Below, piece by piece: positions 32,590-44,869 of a stretch of DNA of 64,000 nt. The translations under genes were made by a program, and so were the position numbers. Under the pieces are notes generated by a model. It did no database searches and was not told the origin of the DNA. It saw only the letters and a list, made by a program, of their open reading frames with translations. Within the stretch, counting starts at the first letter, position 1; each line of letters opens with the position of its first letter. The DNA comes from Coffea arabica (lineage: Eukaryota > Streptophyta > Magnoliopsida > Gentianales > Rubiaceae), in NCBI RefSeq assembly GCF_036785885.1, contig NC_092310.1, forward strand, positions 1,674,001 to 1,738,000, given 5' to 3'.

Positions 32590-33696
32590 TCAATTTCCTC
32601 GGAGACTAATGCATCTAATCTCCTTGAACATTTCCACCACAGCTTCAACCAAAGCCTCTTCTTTACCTTCAAAAGCATCTTTTACTACCAAGTAATCAAC
32701 TCCTTCATAACCAGTAAAACCATTCATACAATTTTTTTTTCCCAAGAAAAAAGTTCTCTTATCCACAAGAGAGTTTAACTTCACTGCGTCAATATCAAGC
32801 ACAGGGGTGTTCGAGAAGGTGTATGATTTGCTATCATCCATTACAATTCCAAGATGTCGATTCCACATTAGAACAAGATCACGTTTTGCAAGATCCAGCT
32901 TCCCCCACTTCTTCGAATCAGTGATAACAACACGGACAAGGGATTTTGGTAAGAAACAAAAGAAGGTTTCCATTAGTGAAAATATGCTGCAACCGATAGC
33001 CATAATAAATTCAAATATGTCTCCAGATAACCTTACTTCTCGAGCATAAACATTTATCGAAGTATCCTCAATATATCGTCTGGGGCAAATGAGAAATATT
33101 AGGCTGGATGATTTCATGTCAATCTTCCACTTCACTAGAGGTTCTTTCTCAAGACAATTGAGGCTGGGCCGATCATCCAATTCAAGGCAGTTGAATTCCA
33201 CATAAAGCGATTCTAAGGAGGTGAATTTGCCAAGAAATTTGGAAGTGAGATCGGACAACAATTCCATGCCAGAGCAAGAGGACTCGGACTCAAAGGACAT
33301 TGGAAACTTGTCAAAGATGGGAAAGAAGCCAAGTGGAACGGTAACAGAATGGAGTGGCTTTCCTGGGAGAATAAAAAGTTCTGGTTTAGCCTTTTTTGTG
33401 GTAATTTTTTGTTGAATTTGAAGAGGGATTTTGACAGAAACATTTTTAGTTTGATAAACAAGTGAAGAAAAACGTTTTGAGACTAAAGAGCATCTGCAGA
33501 GGGATTTGGCTTCCCTGATTTTGTCCAAAATCATGGAGATTATCAACTCATCTGGTAAGCATATGAAGGGATCGTCAGATTGATTAGCCGCTTGCCCTAT
33601 CGCTTTTCCTCTAGCCCCTACTCCCACCTCATTTACCAAATCTTCCATATCTTTTTCTCTTCTGCAGAATTTCTGAACCGTTAAAAATTGCTCCAA
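32590..33696 (-). CDS. F-box protein, AUF (auxin up-regulated F-box) type
   Basis: 368 codons without intron. An N-terminal extension precedes a second Met at residue 17 (MEDLVNEVG, coding position 33648), which may be the true start. The F-box spans about residues 44-85 (FICLPDELIISMILDKIREA, CRCSLVSKRFSSLVYQTKNV). After it there is neither Kelch nor LRR; the C-terminal part (FVSL-type hydrophobic strands, VRVVITDSKKWGKLDLAKRD, FTGYEGVDYLVVKDAFEGKE, EALVEAVVEMFKEI) resembles the single-exon plant F-box family around AUF1/At4g18380. Such proteins join SCF ubiquitin ligases through SKP1-like adaptors and choose a substrate. Some sequence features (SSLIFLICPRRY) are unusual and I cannot name a target. 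It looks intact. It is not of the SLF type found at 48613. Confidence 0.82.
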   Translation of the reverse strand: MEQFLTVQKFCRREKDMEDLVNEVGVGARGKAIGQAANQSDDPFICLPDELIISMILDKIREAKSLCRCSLVSKRFSSLVYQTKNVSVKIPLQIQQKITTKKAKPELFILPGKPLHSVTVPLGFFPIFDKFPMSFESESSCSGMELLSDLTSKFLGKFTSLESLYVEFNCLELDDRPSLNCLEKEPLVKWKIDMKSSSLIFLICPRRYIEDTSINVYAREVRLSGDIFEFIMAIGCSIFSLMETFFCFLPKSLVRVVITDSKKWGKLDLAKRDLVLMWNRHLGIVMDDSKSYTFSNTPVLDIDAVKLNSLVDKRTFFLGKKNCMNGFTGYEGVDYLVVKDAFEGKEEALVEAVVEMFKEIRCISLRGN

Positions 33697-33699
33697 CAG

Positions 33700-34640
33700 A
33701 AGCAGTCAGCAGCAGCCCGAATGATACCAAATTGCTAAGATCCCTCCAAAACCAAAGGCTGAAAAAAAAGAGTTTATCTGCAGAATCAATTAATAAACCA
33801 CCTAAATGCACAAACCATAAAACAGTACAGGAAAGGTGCACAATCGGAATCTACCTAATAATTCCAACACTGAAAATAAAAGTTACAAATCAAGCTCACA
33901 AAGAAATTCATGTAAGGATCGGGCCTGCATGTGAAAGAATGAAATAGTAGAAAGTGTTGATTATGTTCTATACGATTTTTGTTTAGTATGATCACCAAAA
34001 AATGAATGGCATGCATCTATAGTATGGCATCCCTTAGCTGAACTTCTACAAAGTCCTACATATGTAAATCCATCCTCAAAGTCCTACCTTTAAATCTATT
34101 ATACTGCATCCAACTCCAATCACGAGGCTTCTGAAAACCCTTTAGAACTTCCCAGTGGATCCATTTTCCTCATCACATTGACAATACAATGCATTCAATC
34201 ATCAACCAAAGACAAGATTACAGTACAAATCTGATGGGAAAAAATTAGATGGGACTTTTACAAAAAAGGCTGACCTTTTGTTGGAAAAAAATCGGAAGAA
34301 AGGATTGACAAGATTACAGTAGGCATCGAGGATTGCAGAAGGTGGCTTCCTAATCTTTGCAGAAGATAGTAGAAAGTTTCGGGGAAACTGAAACTTCCAC
34401 TCCGCAAAATGGTCACCTAAGGCCAATTCTGAGAAGAGTAGCGGTGGGTTTATAGAAGATTAAATTTAATATGGTCTATTACTATTTTATTGCCAAAGTT
34501 ATCTACTTTAGCAAGGGTTCTCATTTTTCAAATGCAAAGAGATAATAGAAAAAAAAAAGGAAAGGGAAAAAAATTAAATGAGACAATGGCAAATAAAATT
34601 ATAATTAAAGGGATAATAATAGTAAGAGAAGGTATTGGAT
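33700..34640. other. Upstream region of the AUF-type F-box gene
   Basis: No second gene is supported. Short frames on both strands have no recognisable domain. It probably contains the promoter and 5' leader of the F-box gene; I cannot place a TATA box with confidence. Confidence 0.4.
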
Positions 34641-34734
34641 GAATTACACGCAGTCCTTGGTGTATTAATATCGATCACTATAATTGGTAATTGGCGTATT
34701 AGTACGGATCACCATAATGCTTTATTTTGATTGA

Positions 34735-35923
34735 TACTCGTTATTGTCACATGGAACACATGGTGCACATAATTTTTTTTTTTTGAGGTAGTGATCTCAT
34801 TGATCTGAATTTTAAAATTTAAGTTTACTTAATGGTAATTTTCACGAATTTACAAAGTTGGAAATTAGGCTTAATTTTCCTCTTGTTGTGAACTTGTAAG
34901 CATGTATATCAAAATTAATAAATTAGTTAGTCTATTGTTAAGTGAAAACTATGCTCTTGCAATAATGCAACACATAGTGAGGAATATAATTGTGGGTTTT
35001 TTCTTTTTGGTATAGGAAGTATAGGATTTTGGAATAGGTGATTGAAGAAAAGCTAAAGAAATTTCGCATTGAAATTCTAGGAGGAGATAATACAATTGAT
35101 TTAAATACTAAGAAAATAACTTCCACGTAAAAAGTGCAAATAATAATATTTTTACTTTTTGAGCTTGTTTCAAAGTATTGATGCTAAATTTTTTTTTTTT
35201 TTTTGTACTTGAGTTTCATTTCATATGCAAGAAGAGGTACAATTTGACGTGTTCAGCTTGCTTTTGTTATTCGTTATTTAGAAGATTCTATACTGAATAA
35301 TACATTTACGTTCACCAAATTATTGAAATTTATTTTTTTCGTTCATTAAAATTGTCTTTTTGCTAGGCAATTATGAGTTATTGCTTCACTATGACGAGTG
35401 AATGTAAGAAACATATTTTAAAACATTTCAATATATAGTACAATTTCATTGTGCATTTGTCAAAATTAAACACTATACAAATGAACAGACTGCATATGTA
35501 TCTTAAGCTAATTTCTATATAAGCTTCCAATTAGGTCTTAATGTGAGGCTAATTTACAAAATTTGAGGTGTCAAGAGTAGGAGATCTTTATTTTAAGTCT
35601 CACGATTATGAAAAGGCTATTATAGAGCTTTCATCCCACTATTTGTGCCTTTGTTTTTTGTTTTGGGTTCTTTTGAATGGAGGGTTGCAACACGGCGACT
35701 AGATAATCAGTCATCCATTCTAGAGATCCAGTGTAATATTGTTGGTATGGTTGCAACCATTTTTTGTGCATTTGTTATGATGTTGTTAGTTGACAATATG
35801 TTTATGTTATGTTTTAAAATAAAAAAAAAATTCTTACTACAATTTGGCTATATCCTTTTTGTCTATAGTATTTGATACAAGTCGAGGTGACAAAAGGAAT
35901 TACGAATGAAATAATTGCCAAAG
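34735..35923. repeat. Direct segmental duplication, left copy (partner 56880-58078)
   Basis: Runs of shared sequence include GCAACACATAGTGAGGAATA, GGTGATTGAAGAAAAG, CATTTCATATGCAAGAAGA and GAATGGAGGGTT(G/A)CAACACG. Identity is about 90% by eye with small indels. AT-rich and without a supported gene in either copy. Homology ends at ACCAAAG/GCCAAAG. Confidence 0.85.
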
Positions 35924-36104
35924 TCCTCCTGCCATTCATCCACTCTTTTACTGTTACCCATTTTACTGCTACGAATGAAATAATAACTTTTCTACTCCCC
36001 ATTTTAGACCGATCTTCTGACCCAATTTGGCAATGACCTCTGAGCGTTTCTAATCTAATTATGTATATGTGTTTCTTCTGTCTATGGAAAAAACAGACTT
36101 AGTA

Positions 36105-36285
36105 TTTGATTTTTTTGGGGTTTTTTTTTGGGTAATAGAAGACAATACATGTTAGAACAACTTGGTATTTGATAATTGGGTCCAAGGCCAAACTTAATTT
36201 TTATTTTTGGTCTTTTTTTTTTTTTTTGTAATAGAGGACTATACATATTAAAGCAACTTCGTATTTGATAATTGGGCCTGAAGTA
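36105..36285. repeat. Tandem pair of ~100-bp units with T-run
   Basis: TTTTTTGGGTAATAGAAGAC...TATTTGATAATTGGGTCC is followed by TTTTTTGTAATAGAGGAC...TATTTGATAATTGGGCCT. Two imperfect copies. Confidence 0.75.
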
Positions 36286-36361
36286 GTTAAAAGTCCAAAT
36301 CTCTTTACAACCGTGACAACCATATCCTCTCCTCAAATAGTTATGATGATTTCTTTCTGCT

Positions 36362-39300
36362 GCTGACAAAATGGAAGGTGTAGAAGAAGCACATTTCTTA
36401 CAGACAATTTAGAGCTTTGTTCAGGCATTTCTATATATCAACCAAAAGTTTCACTGCCCTCCAATTATATAATGCAGTTTAGTTATGTTGGCCTTCTATG
36501 TATACCATGGAACTAAATGTATCAGATACATGCAAGAGATCAGCACAAGTAGGAACTTGACAGAAAAATGTACACATAATATGGCTATATAGTTCATACT
36601 TCAAAGGAGATTCACAACATAAACAGGTTAAGTGCGGAATTCTGGTTTCTTTCAAAATGATATAACTATGTACTTCATCTGGTTTCCACACAAAAGTATC
36701 CTAAAAGCAAAGGGACTGGACTAGGTAGGATATCATCCTTCCAACATTCAGGATTCTGGTGGATGGAATTCTGTAGGGACCAGAAGTAAAAAGTCTTGTA
36801 CAGGATGTCATGTGAGATATTCTACTGCAAACAGAAAATTAAAAAATGCAGTGGAATCACCATAAAATGAGCGAAACAGAGAATTAAAAATAATGCAGCG
36901 GAATCCCCATAAAATCAACAAAGATGTCAAAAGTAGTCTTGATTATTTATCACACCATAGATGACTTTGTATCAGTGGACCAGTAAAATTTACAATGACA
37001 ATCCTTTTCTATTCTTTCCTCACAAGATACTTCAAAGATTTCCTGATAGATTTGAAGCCACTGGGGAGTACATTGGGTCCTGCAACCTAAGTTCTAAACC
37101 ATAGTTGTTCGTGGGCTCTATCAGATTACCAAATAAATTCTATTTAATGCTGCTATAGGAACACAAATTGTTGAAAACATTTATGAAAACTATGTTAAGA
37201 ATCACAAGTCAGAACAGTTTTGGTGTCTATTAAGAGTAGGGACCTTGAAGATGCAAATACTGGTCTTATTCCTCCATCTCAACCAAGAAAAAAGAAATGG
37301 CATAATTAAGAAGGGGGAGGAAAAACACAGGGAGAGGGGGTGACACAGGTAAAGACAAATAGCAAGTGATGTTCAACTGACATCGATCAGATTACATGTT
37401 CATTTCTGACCAGGAATCAGGCAAGCTAATATAGTTCATGCATTTCGTTACGTAAATGGGTCATGATGCAGCTTTTATTTCACTAGTTTTCTTTGTCAGA
37501 ACTACTTGATCTTGGCCGCCCAAATTCCTTTTATTACCATCAACTTGATATTTTACATGAAAACTACAGGCTTGCTATCCTTAGACAAATATAATTCTCT
37601 TGGCAGTTTCCAAATTTGTATTGCGGAAGTTCTTTATGAAGAAACAGACATGTTGAGAACGCATATTATAAAGGCTCGTTCTTATTTCCCACACTTACAA
37701 CCTTTGATCTAGATAGACAAGCTGTACTGTGTTATTAAGCGGATAGTTCCACAAATGGGCAACAATTTCATTGAGTCCAAAACATGCTGCATTGTAATAT
37801 GTTGTGTGCGCTAGCCTTGACCAACTTTATTCTTTTTTTCAATTTTGGCTTTACAAATTGCATCTCCACTCATGTATAGACAAGTGTTTATTATAACTTC
37901 CTGAATTGCTCTAGCATTTTCCAGAATTGGTTACATTAATATCCTGAATTGATTCCTTTTCTGCGCAGATTGGAAACACAATGCAAATTCCCTTTTTGGC
38001 AGTCGTAGCCTTAGTTGGTTGATGACTTCAGCTCTTATAGCTGTCAATGACTCATGACAGCAAAAGGATCCAGAGAGAAGCATCAACATCCGATGACGTT
38101 TTGCATTTCCATTTCTCTTTTTAATTTCTATATTAAGCTTGTCAGTTCACTCTTCTTATTTGTTGACAAAACCTTGCCCCAAATCTTTCACTTTGCTCTG
38201 GCCCTTCAGCAATCTTTAGATACTATTTCCATGTGAAATTTTCACTTAAAATTACAGAACCATACAAATCAAACTAATCAAATCTCTTGTTGGTGCACAT
38301 AAATATACCATTGTGTCTTGCTGATCAGCCTAGCAATGGTAATGGGTGAAACACACAGTCAGCTATAGACACTTCATAAGGATGAAGGATCCAATAGCTG
38401 TCTGAGCAATCCTAGATTCAGACAACCAAGATTCAGTTTCTAGATTCAGTTTAAGGCAGTACAAAGCACAAATGCTACAGCCTTTCGACAAAATCACAGG
38501 TGATTACATCTATTCTGATGGCAGGAATAATTATAATTTAATTATTTAGCCTTTCTTTCATCTGAAATAGTGGGTTGTAGGAAGAGGAAACCATGTTAAT
38601 TGCTCTCTATTCCGGTCGATATTTCAAAAACTCAAGTCTGCTAGGACAAGGACACATCTTAGGTTGGCGAAAGTGATGCATAAGGATGGTGGTCACCTAA
38701 TGTTTCAGCTTTCACTCTCCCGGTAAGTTTTCTCATTTAGCAGTTTTTACCCATCTCAAGCATAGCACAATTCAATTCCTATCTATTATTAGAGAAAGGA
38801 TGGACATTTCTCTTTCATACCATAGGAAATGCAAAACAAAAAGTCTAAGTCAAAACACAGACACATTTTATGACAATTAAAAATTCGTCATCAGTATTAA
38901 TTGAGCATCACTGGGGCAGGACATAGACAAAAACCCAAACAGTACCCAGCTACTTTTAGATATCAATGGACAAGCTTTATGTGCATAATTGTTACATGTA
39001 AAATTACTTCCTGAATGCATGAATATAAAGCAATGAAAGGAGCAGGATGAGAACCACCATGGAAGGGCATCCTTTAAGAGTAAAGGCATGATTTTCTAGA
39101 GCAGGCTTACTTGCTAGAAATGGTGTTCAACCTCTTTCAGTTAATTTCAGCAATAATCTAGTGGTCACTTTTGTCTGCTCCTGACGACACAACGCTTTCT
39201 GCTTCCATCTACATCAGTGTACCTGGCATTTTGCCTTGCAGAACCTACCTGATTCTCATCTATCTCACTCTTGTTATCAGCAGGTTGTTCCCTTCGATTA

Positions 39301-39498
39301 GATTCCACATCTTCCTTTGACACTGCAGTTTTAGGACCCTCTCCTTCTATCTTTGAATTATGCTTGACCTTATCATATTCCTGGCTAAAACTTGTGTTGG
39401 AAACCACATTGCCATTCAGATCCTTCTTTCTTTCTCCTCCTATCTCTGCTTCATCCTTGACCTTAGCATACTCCTGGCACCTTATCATACTTCTGGTT
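36362..39498 (-). repeat. Inverted segmental duplication, minus-strand copy (uninterrupted)
   Basis: Reverse complement of 5529-7680 + 8675-8741 + 21389-21655. It carries none of the three insertions and so serves as the empty-site reference. Outside the 3' coding part (39165-39498) it appears to be introns or 3' flank of the Tudor-domain gene; I see no further convincing exon. Confidence 0.88.
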
Positions 39499-40110
39499 AT
39501 AAATCCTGTTAGCAACCACATCACCACTGAGATCCTTCTTGCTTTCTCCTCCTATCTCTTCTTCATCCTTGACCCTAGCATACTCCTGGCTAAAACTCAC
39601 ATTGGCAACCACATCTCCAGCGGGATCCTGATTGTGTTCTCCTTCCATATTTGCATTGTCCTTGGCCTTAACATGCTCCTGGCTAAAACTTGTTTTCCCA
39701 ACCACATGACCACTGAGATCCTTCTTTCTTTTTCTGGAGTGAAGTTATGCTTTTATGTGAAAAACCATCTTTAGGCTTGACCTCAAGTTCAAATTTCTCT
39801 TTCTTCAATTCCAACTGTTCTACGTCACCATCATCATAGTTTACAGTATGAAGCATCTTCTCCCCATTGAACGATTTAATTCTTCCTGCAAACCATTTTT
39901 TCAAGTCTGGCCAGTAAACCTTTATTCTCATCCCCACAATCCTTTCAATGTCGTTCTCATTCAAATCCACCATCTGGAATGAAGGTACCTCCTTCCTTGG
40001 GCGAAGTCTGGATGAACATTTGTCAATAGGAGATGCGATAGCAATTTCAACATCTGCACTGCGCTTTCTCTTTTTCTGCTCCTTTGTAACATTAAAAACT
40101 GTTCCTCTCC
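39165..40110 (-). pseudogene. Tudor-domain gene (PDS5-like Tudor), with 31-residue repeats; frames disrupted
   Basis: Reading the minus strand, a basic region (KKRKRSADVEIAIASP, SSRLRPRKE) leads into a Tudor domain at 39973-39770: RIVGMRIKVYWPDLKKWFAG, IKSFNGEKMLHTVNYDDGDV, EQLELKKEKFEL. This matches the Tudor module at the C-terminus of plant PDS5-type cohesin cofactors, which bind methylated histone tails. Four 31-residue charged repeats follow (SFSQEYARVKDEEEIGGE, KKDLSGDVVAN pattern), then the tail DNKSEIDENQVGSARQ and a stop near 39165. The Tudor frame and the first repeat are out of register by one base at an A/G run near 39730, and a partial repeat at about 39480 shifts it again. Either unseen introns correct this or the gene is dead. 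An in-frame stop also lies upstream of about 40115, so earlier exons must be separate. Confidence 0.65.
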
Positions 40111-41750
40111 GGTGACATTTGGCATTTCAGCTTCTTCATTTCCCTGTTGGCATCTTCCTTTATCTGTTCCCTTATCAACTTTTACTTCTTGAATTCCTCG
40201 TCACTCCCCAAACCTGGTCTTCATTACACAGACTAGGAGCTTAAGGCACTTTAACTTTGTTGAACCTAAATACTGACCCTGCAAAGAACAACTAATTCAT
40301 AAAACAAATAAAATAAATTCAGCACAGGTGATGTAGTTACTTCGTAACTGCCAAAGGAGTCAGCCATTGACAACATCCATGGTAACTTGCATCTATACAC
40401 CCCAAATAACAAAAACTCTAATACTCAAAGAAACAGACTAAATTGCTGCAATCATAATAAGCATAGACTGATCTGGCACTCAAAAAGCCATTCAAACACA
40501 AGAAGCCCTCTCCATACAAAGCTAATCAAGTAACATAAATCTCAGAATGGCTTCAAAGTAACTCTCAAATTCTAAGGCTACTGAACAAAGTCAAAGTGAA
40601 AAAGAATGCTCCAACCTCTGTTCCCTATGGGACATAAAAAATAAAAATACTTTTGACCGCAAATAAAGACTCAAGATTTCTGAAAAGAAGGGATTTGAAA
40701 TATCAGAACAGTGGAATGCTGGGATTTTCAGTTTTACTGCCATTGCTAACACAAGATTTAGTATCAAATCTTCACATAGAAAAACTTTGAACATGATATT
40801 CAGATCCCCGAAAGATACTGATTTTCAGTGCAAAGGATTGCACGATTTTGACCCTTAAGAACTTAATCCAAAGGAGTCCTGAATTTCAAAAATATTGAAT
40901 TTTTTACAGCTCCTGTGATAAAATTCGTGTCTAAAGAACAGATTAAACGACAACATTGTAAACCATAGACTTGGGCAACGAAGCATAACGGTGTATAGAT
41001 AATGATTCATCAGTAAACTCATTCACCAACGAACTAGAAACTAATGGTGTTACTAACTACCATTGATTACCTAAGAAATGAAATAAATGAATCTGATCAA
41101 TCAAAAATATAACATTCTAAAAGCACTAAAATCTTATCCCCTTCAAATTTCTAAAACTCTGAAAACCTTAGCCTGTGGAATTTTTCCAACAGCCAATTTG
41201 ACACTTTTTTTATAAAAAAATCTCAGCTTTTTCCCCAAAATCCTTCCAATTAAAGGGCCCTTTAGGCTATAGGTCAAAGTTCATGAAAGAAACAGTTGTA
41301 AAATTTAAGTAAGGCACAGCAATTTTACCAGGGCTTTTCCTAATATCTGAGAAATCAGGGCATAACAATCAAGAATAAGCACACGATAAAGAAAACGAGA
41401 GAAAACAAAACCCACCACAAGAATTGTACACCTGCTGAAAAACAAGTACTTATCCAACAAATAAATAACCAAAAAAATTGGTAAAAGAGGCGAGTTTAAT
41501 CAAACCTGATTAGAATGCTAGAATGTGAGAGCGAAAACAAGAAAGCCCGGATTGTGTGAAGTCCTGGAAAGTAAAGCCTAAGCCCCATTGCATAGACTGA
41601 TCCACTGAAAAATGAGGTGCAGTTTTCCTGTGTCAGTTTGTCAAAGGTCCAAGTGCCAAGAAAGGGCGGGAACCGAATGACACTTGGTGCTACTCTTGGC
41701 TTAACACTCTTTCTTTTTTTTCTTTTTGTTTTTTTGTTCAAATGTATTTG
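40111..41750. other. Probable 5' part and introns of the Tudor-domain gene
   Basis: Minus-strand sequence such as AGTGACGAGGAATTCAAG near 40200 may be exonic, but I cannot assemble exons. 41213-41290 contains an ~80-bp block whose inverted copy lies at 56760-56845. Confidence 0.35.
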
Positions 41751-43640
41751 TTGTTAGGTACCACAAGTATACAATACGAAGTATTGGTAGATAATTTTGG
41801 AAATGGAGTAGTCTTAGAATTAGCAAGGTAGATACAATAAAAGATACAAAGTGTAAATGAATATAATCAAGTTAAATCAAAAAATATTAGTTGCATTATA
41901 TGGATCACATGATAATGTAGAAGAATCAATTAAAAGTCACTGAGTATCATAATGAGCCATTTCTTATATGATATTTGGATAGCCCACCATTTTTATTCAA
42001 CTATTTGTTGATAAGTTGTTAATATTAGTGCATTACATAACATACCATATAGTATACATGTTCCATCCAATAAAATCTAACACATTAATAGTCAAACTTG
42101 TTTGTTTATCTAAACAAGTTCCAAATTGTGATTAAACTTGAGTTGTTTCAATTACAAATGAACTTTTTATGGAGTCAAATTTGAGCCAAATTTGAGTAAC
42201 TTGAATTTTCTATAATTATTCTAATTCAATCAAACTTATATCAAGTAATGAAATTCTTGATATCATTAGTGTCTTTTTGGGCGTGCGTGGTACACTGCAT
42301 ATCCATCACAACATGGCGTATACCCTTCAATATAATGGTCTACCCAAGCCATATACCAATATTCAGTAATTAAAAGTTTCTTCTTTAGCGATTTAAATTA
42401 TAAATTTAAATGCAGACCTCCAACTCTCTACCAAATTTAAACAAAAAAAAAAGATAGTGACTATATACTTTGTAAAAATAATAAGACAAGTGCAGAAAAA
42501 GTGAGTATATGTAGTAGGGTAATTATCTTATTCTTAACCGAATTGTAATGGGGGGCTAACTTTGTTACAGGAGGAAGAGAAACTAGAGGGAAAACAACAT
42601 TACATTTTTAGCTTAGAATAATACCTTTTTTGTTTTAAAATCCAAACTTTGTTAACGAGGAGCATGTTAAATGTTCTGCCCTAAATGCCTAGACAAAGCC
42701 ACTTAGTTAGACAAGAAAAGGAGAAGTTAATTGATAGTAGCACAAAAATTTTGTGTGGGATTATTCTTGGAATTGTTGCACTCGATGGGGCCTAACAAGC
42801 AAGTGTAGCTATTTATTTATTTGAAGAAAAGAGAGAAAAATAGAACTTGTATTTATTTTCACAAAAAAGTGAATATAGAAAAATTGAAAAAAACATTTTT
42901 CAGGATGCCATAAGGAACACCTGTAGTCCCATTGACAACTGATAATATTTTATCACACCAGAAGAAAACTGACCCTCTCTTGCTCTGTAGCTCCTTCTCC
43001 TTTGTACAAAATCATATACTTCCCTTACTACATTAATCTATAAAAATGGATTTAGGATTACTTTTGAGGACTTCACAATCCTGCATTTCTTGTTTTTGCA
43101 CCTAAAATCTATTCAGGTTGGTTAAACTCGCCTTTTTTTAATTTTTTTTGAACTACTTAATTGAATATTTTCTTTGCAGATGCACAATCTTTGTGATCCT
43201 TTTTTTTTTCCTTTTTCATTTTTCCCGATTTCTCTAGAAATTCTGAGATGTTAGAAAAGGCCCTAATCGAAATGTTATGTCTTACCTTCAAATTACAACA
43301 TTTTCTATCATGAACTTAGATATGTGGCCTGCAGGGTAGTTTAATTGGAAGGGTTTGGGTTGAATTTGAAAAGAAAGATCAAATGGCCATGTGGAACATT
43401 AGGAGGATGACATTGTATTAAGGATGCACTTATTTAATACCAGAACTTGAGAAATTGAAGGCACAGAAGATTTTAGTGCCTTTTGAATGCAACAATTCTG
43501 ACAAATGAGAAGATTTTTTCAATCATTTTCCCTTTCATTCTTTGGTATCTAGTGGTCATGATTATATATGATTTTCTCTACCTTAATATCATTTTAAAAC
43601 TAATAGTCCAAATTTGGTACAAAATCTTTGTGTTACGTAG
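41751..43640. other. AT-rich intergenic region, nothing recognised
   Basis: No open frame with a recognisable domain, no LTR ends and no RNA gene seen. Confidence 0.5.
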
Positions 43641-43664
43641 CAAAAAATAATAATCTAGTGGCAG

Positions 43665-43990
43665 GGAAAGGGAGGGGAGGAAGAAGAGGGACGGAGGAAT
43701 ATCTGGGAGAAGGAAATGGGAGGAGGAGGAAGGGGAAGAGGGAGGAGGAGGAAAAAGAAGGAGGGGGAGGGTGATGGGTGTGGTGGTTGGGGGTGGGGGG
43801 TATTTGTGAGTGGTAGTGTTAATTTTTAAAAAGTACTATAAAAAATTTTTAACTTTAAAAACTATTCCAAAATATATTTAAAAAACCCCTCCAAAGCACC
43901 ACAAAAAACATCGACAGTAAAAGTTTTTCATATACACTGTTATAGTAAAATATTGAAAAAAATACCTATAAAAATAGCTAATCCAAACAG
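43665..43990. mobile_element. MITE-like element with purine tract, copy A
   Basis: A G/A-rich tract (AGGGAGGGGAGGAAGAAGAG) is followed by GTGAGTGGTAGTGTTAATTT and an AT-rich part, ending CTAATCCAAACAGAG. The end matches the common plant MITE terminus CTCTGTTTGGATTAG in reverse complement. The left end is not clear. Confidence 0.55.
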
Positions 43991-44480
43991 AGTGAATAAA
44001 TTTGAAATCCCAGATTCCGCTATTTTGGTACTTTAAATCCCTTCATCTCAAAAAATATTGTGACATCCGGCTTAGTGAGTCCCTTCTTCCGTGATGAACT
44101 GTTGGCACCCGTCCTACATTTTGTCTCTGGGGACCGAGGAGAAAGGAGGCTCGGCGGGAAGAGGGGTGTGCCATGAGAGAAGCAAGGAGGTCAACCTCTT
44201 TCAAATATACAACACGGATTCTGGCAATGCAATGTAGTTGGACTCTCATGTCGATCCGAATGAATCATCCTTTCCACGGAGGTAAATCTTTGCCTGCTAG
44301 GCAAGAGGATAGCAAGTTACAAATTCTGTCTCGGTAGGACATGTATTTCTATTACTATGAAATTCATAAATATTCATAAATGAAGTAGTTAATGGGAACA
44401 CCTTATGTCTGTCAATTGATCAACATTAATTACTATCCATAAAGGACAAAGGTTGATCAACATTAATTACTATCATTATC
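43985..44480. repeat. Partial copy of the 44870 duplication plus unrecognised sequence
   Basis: 43985-44065 (ATAAATTTGAAATCCCAGAT...AAATATTGTGACAT) and 44395-44490 (CACCTTATGTCTGTCAATTG, GATCAACATTAATTACTATC) repeat the start of the 44870 block. The ~300 bp between, 44066-44394, has no recognised gene. Confidence 0.6.
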
Positions 44481-44496
44481 TTGAAGCAGAGTTCTA

Positions 44497-44868
44497 GATC
44501 GGGGAAAGAGAGGAGGGGATGGGCTAGATCGAGTAGGAGGGGAAGGGAGGGGAGGAGGAAGAGGGGAGTAGGAATATCTGGGAGAAGGGAGAGGGAGGAG
44601 GAAAAGGAAGAGAGAGGGGGAGGGAAAAGAAGGAGGGAGAGGATGATAGGTGTGATGGCTGGGGGTGGGGGTGTTTGTGAGTGGTAGTGTTAATTTTTAA
44701 AAAGTACTTTAAAAAATATTTTAAATTTAAAAAGCATTCCAAAATATATTTCAAAATCCTCTCCAAAAACACCGCAAAAAACATTAACAGTAAAAATTTT
44801 TCATATACATTACAATCGTAAAATATTCAAAAAAAACACCTTTGAAAATAAATAATCCAAATGGAGTG
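44497..44868. mobile_element. MITE-like element with purine tract, copy B
   Basis: Closely similar to 43665-43990 (AATATCTGGGAGAAGG, GTGAGTGGTAGTGTTAATTT, ending AATAATCCAAATGGAG). It lies in the same orientation 830 bp away, inside the duplicated segment. Confidence 0.6.
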
Positions 44869-44869
44869 A

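Noticed and set aside
32590..33696. A second SLF gene of the S-locus
   Set aside because: The F-box protein lacks the F-box-associated domain and fits the AUF type instead.
41496..41741. 81-codon minus-strand frame near the Tudor gene 5' side
   Set aside because: Lysine-rich start from a T-run and no recognised domain. Possibly a leader, but not supported as coding.
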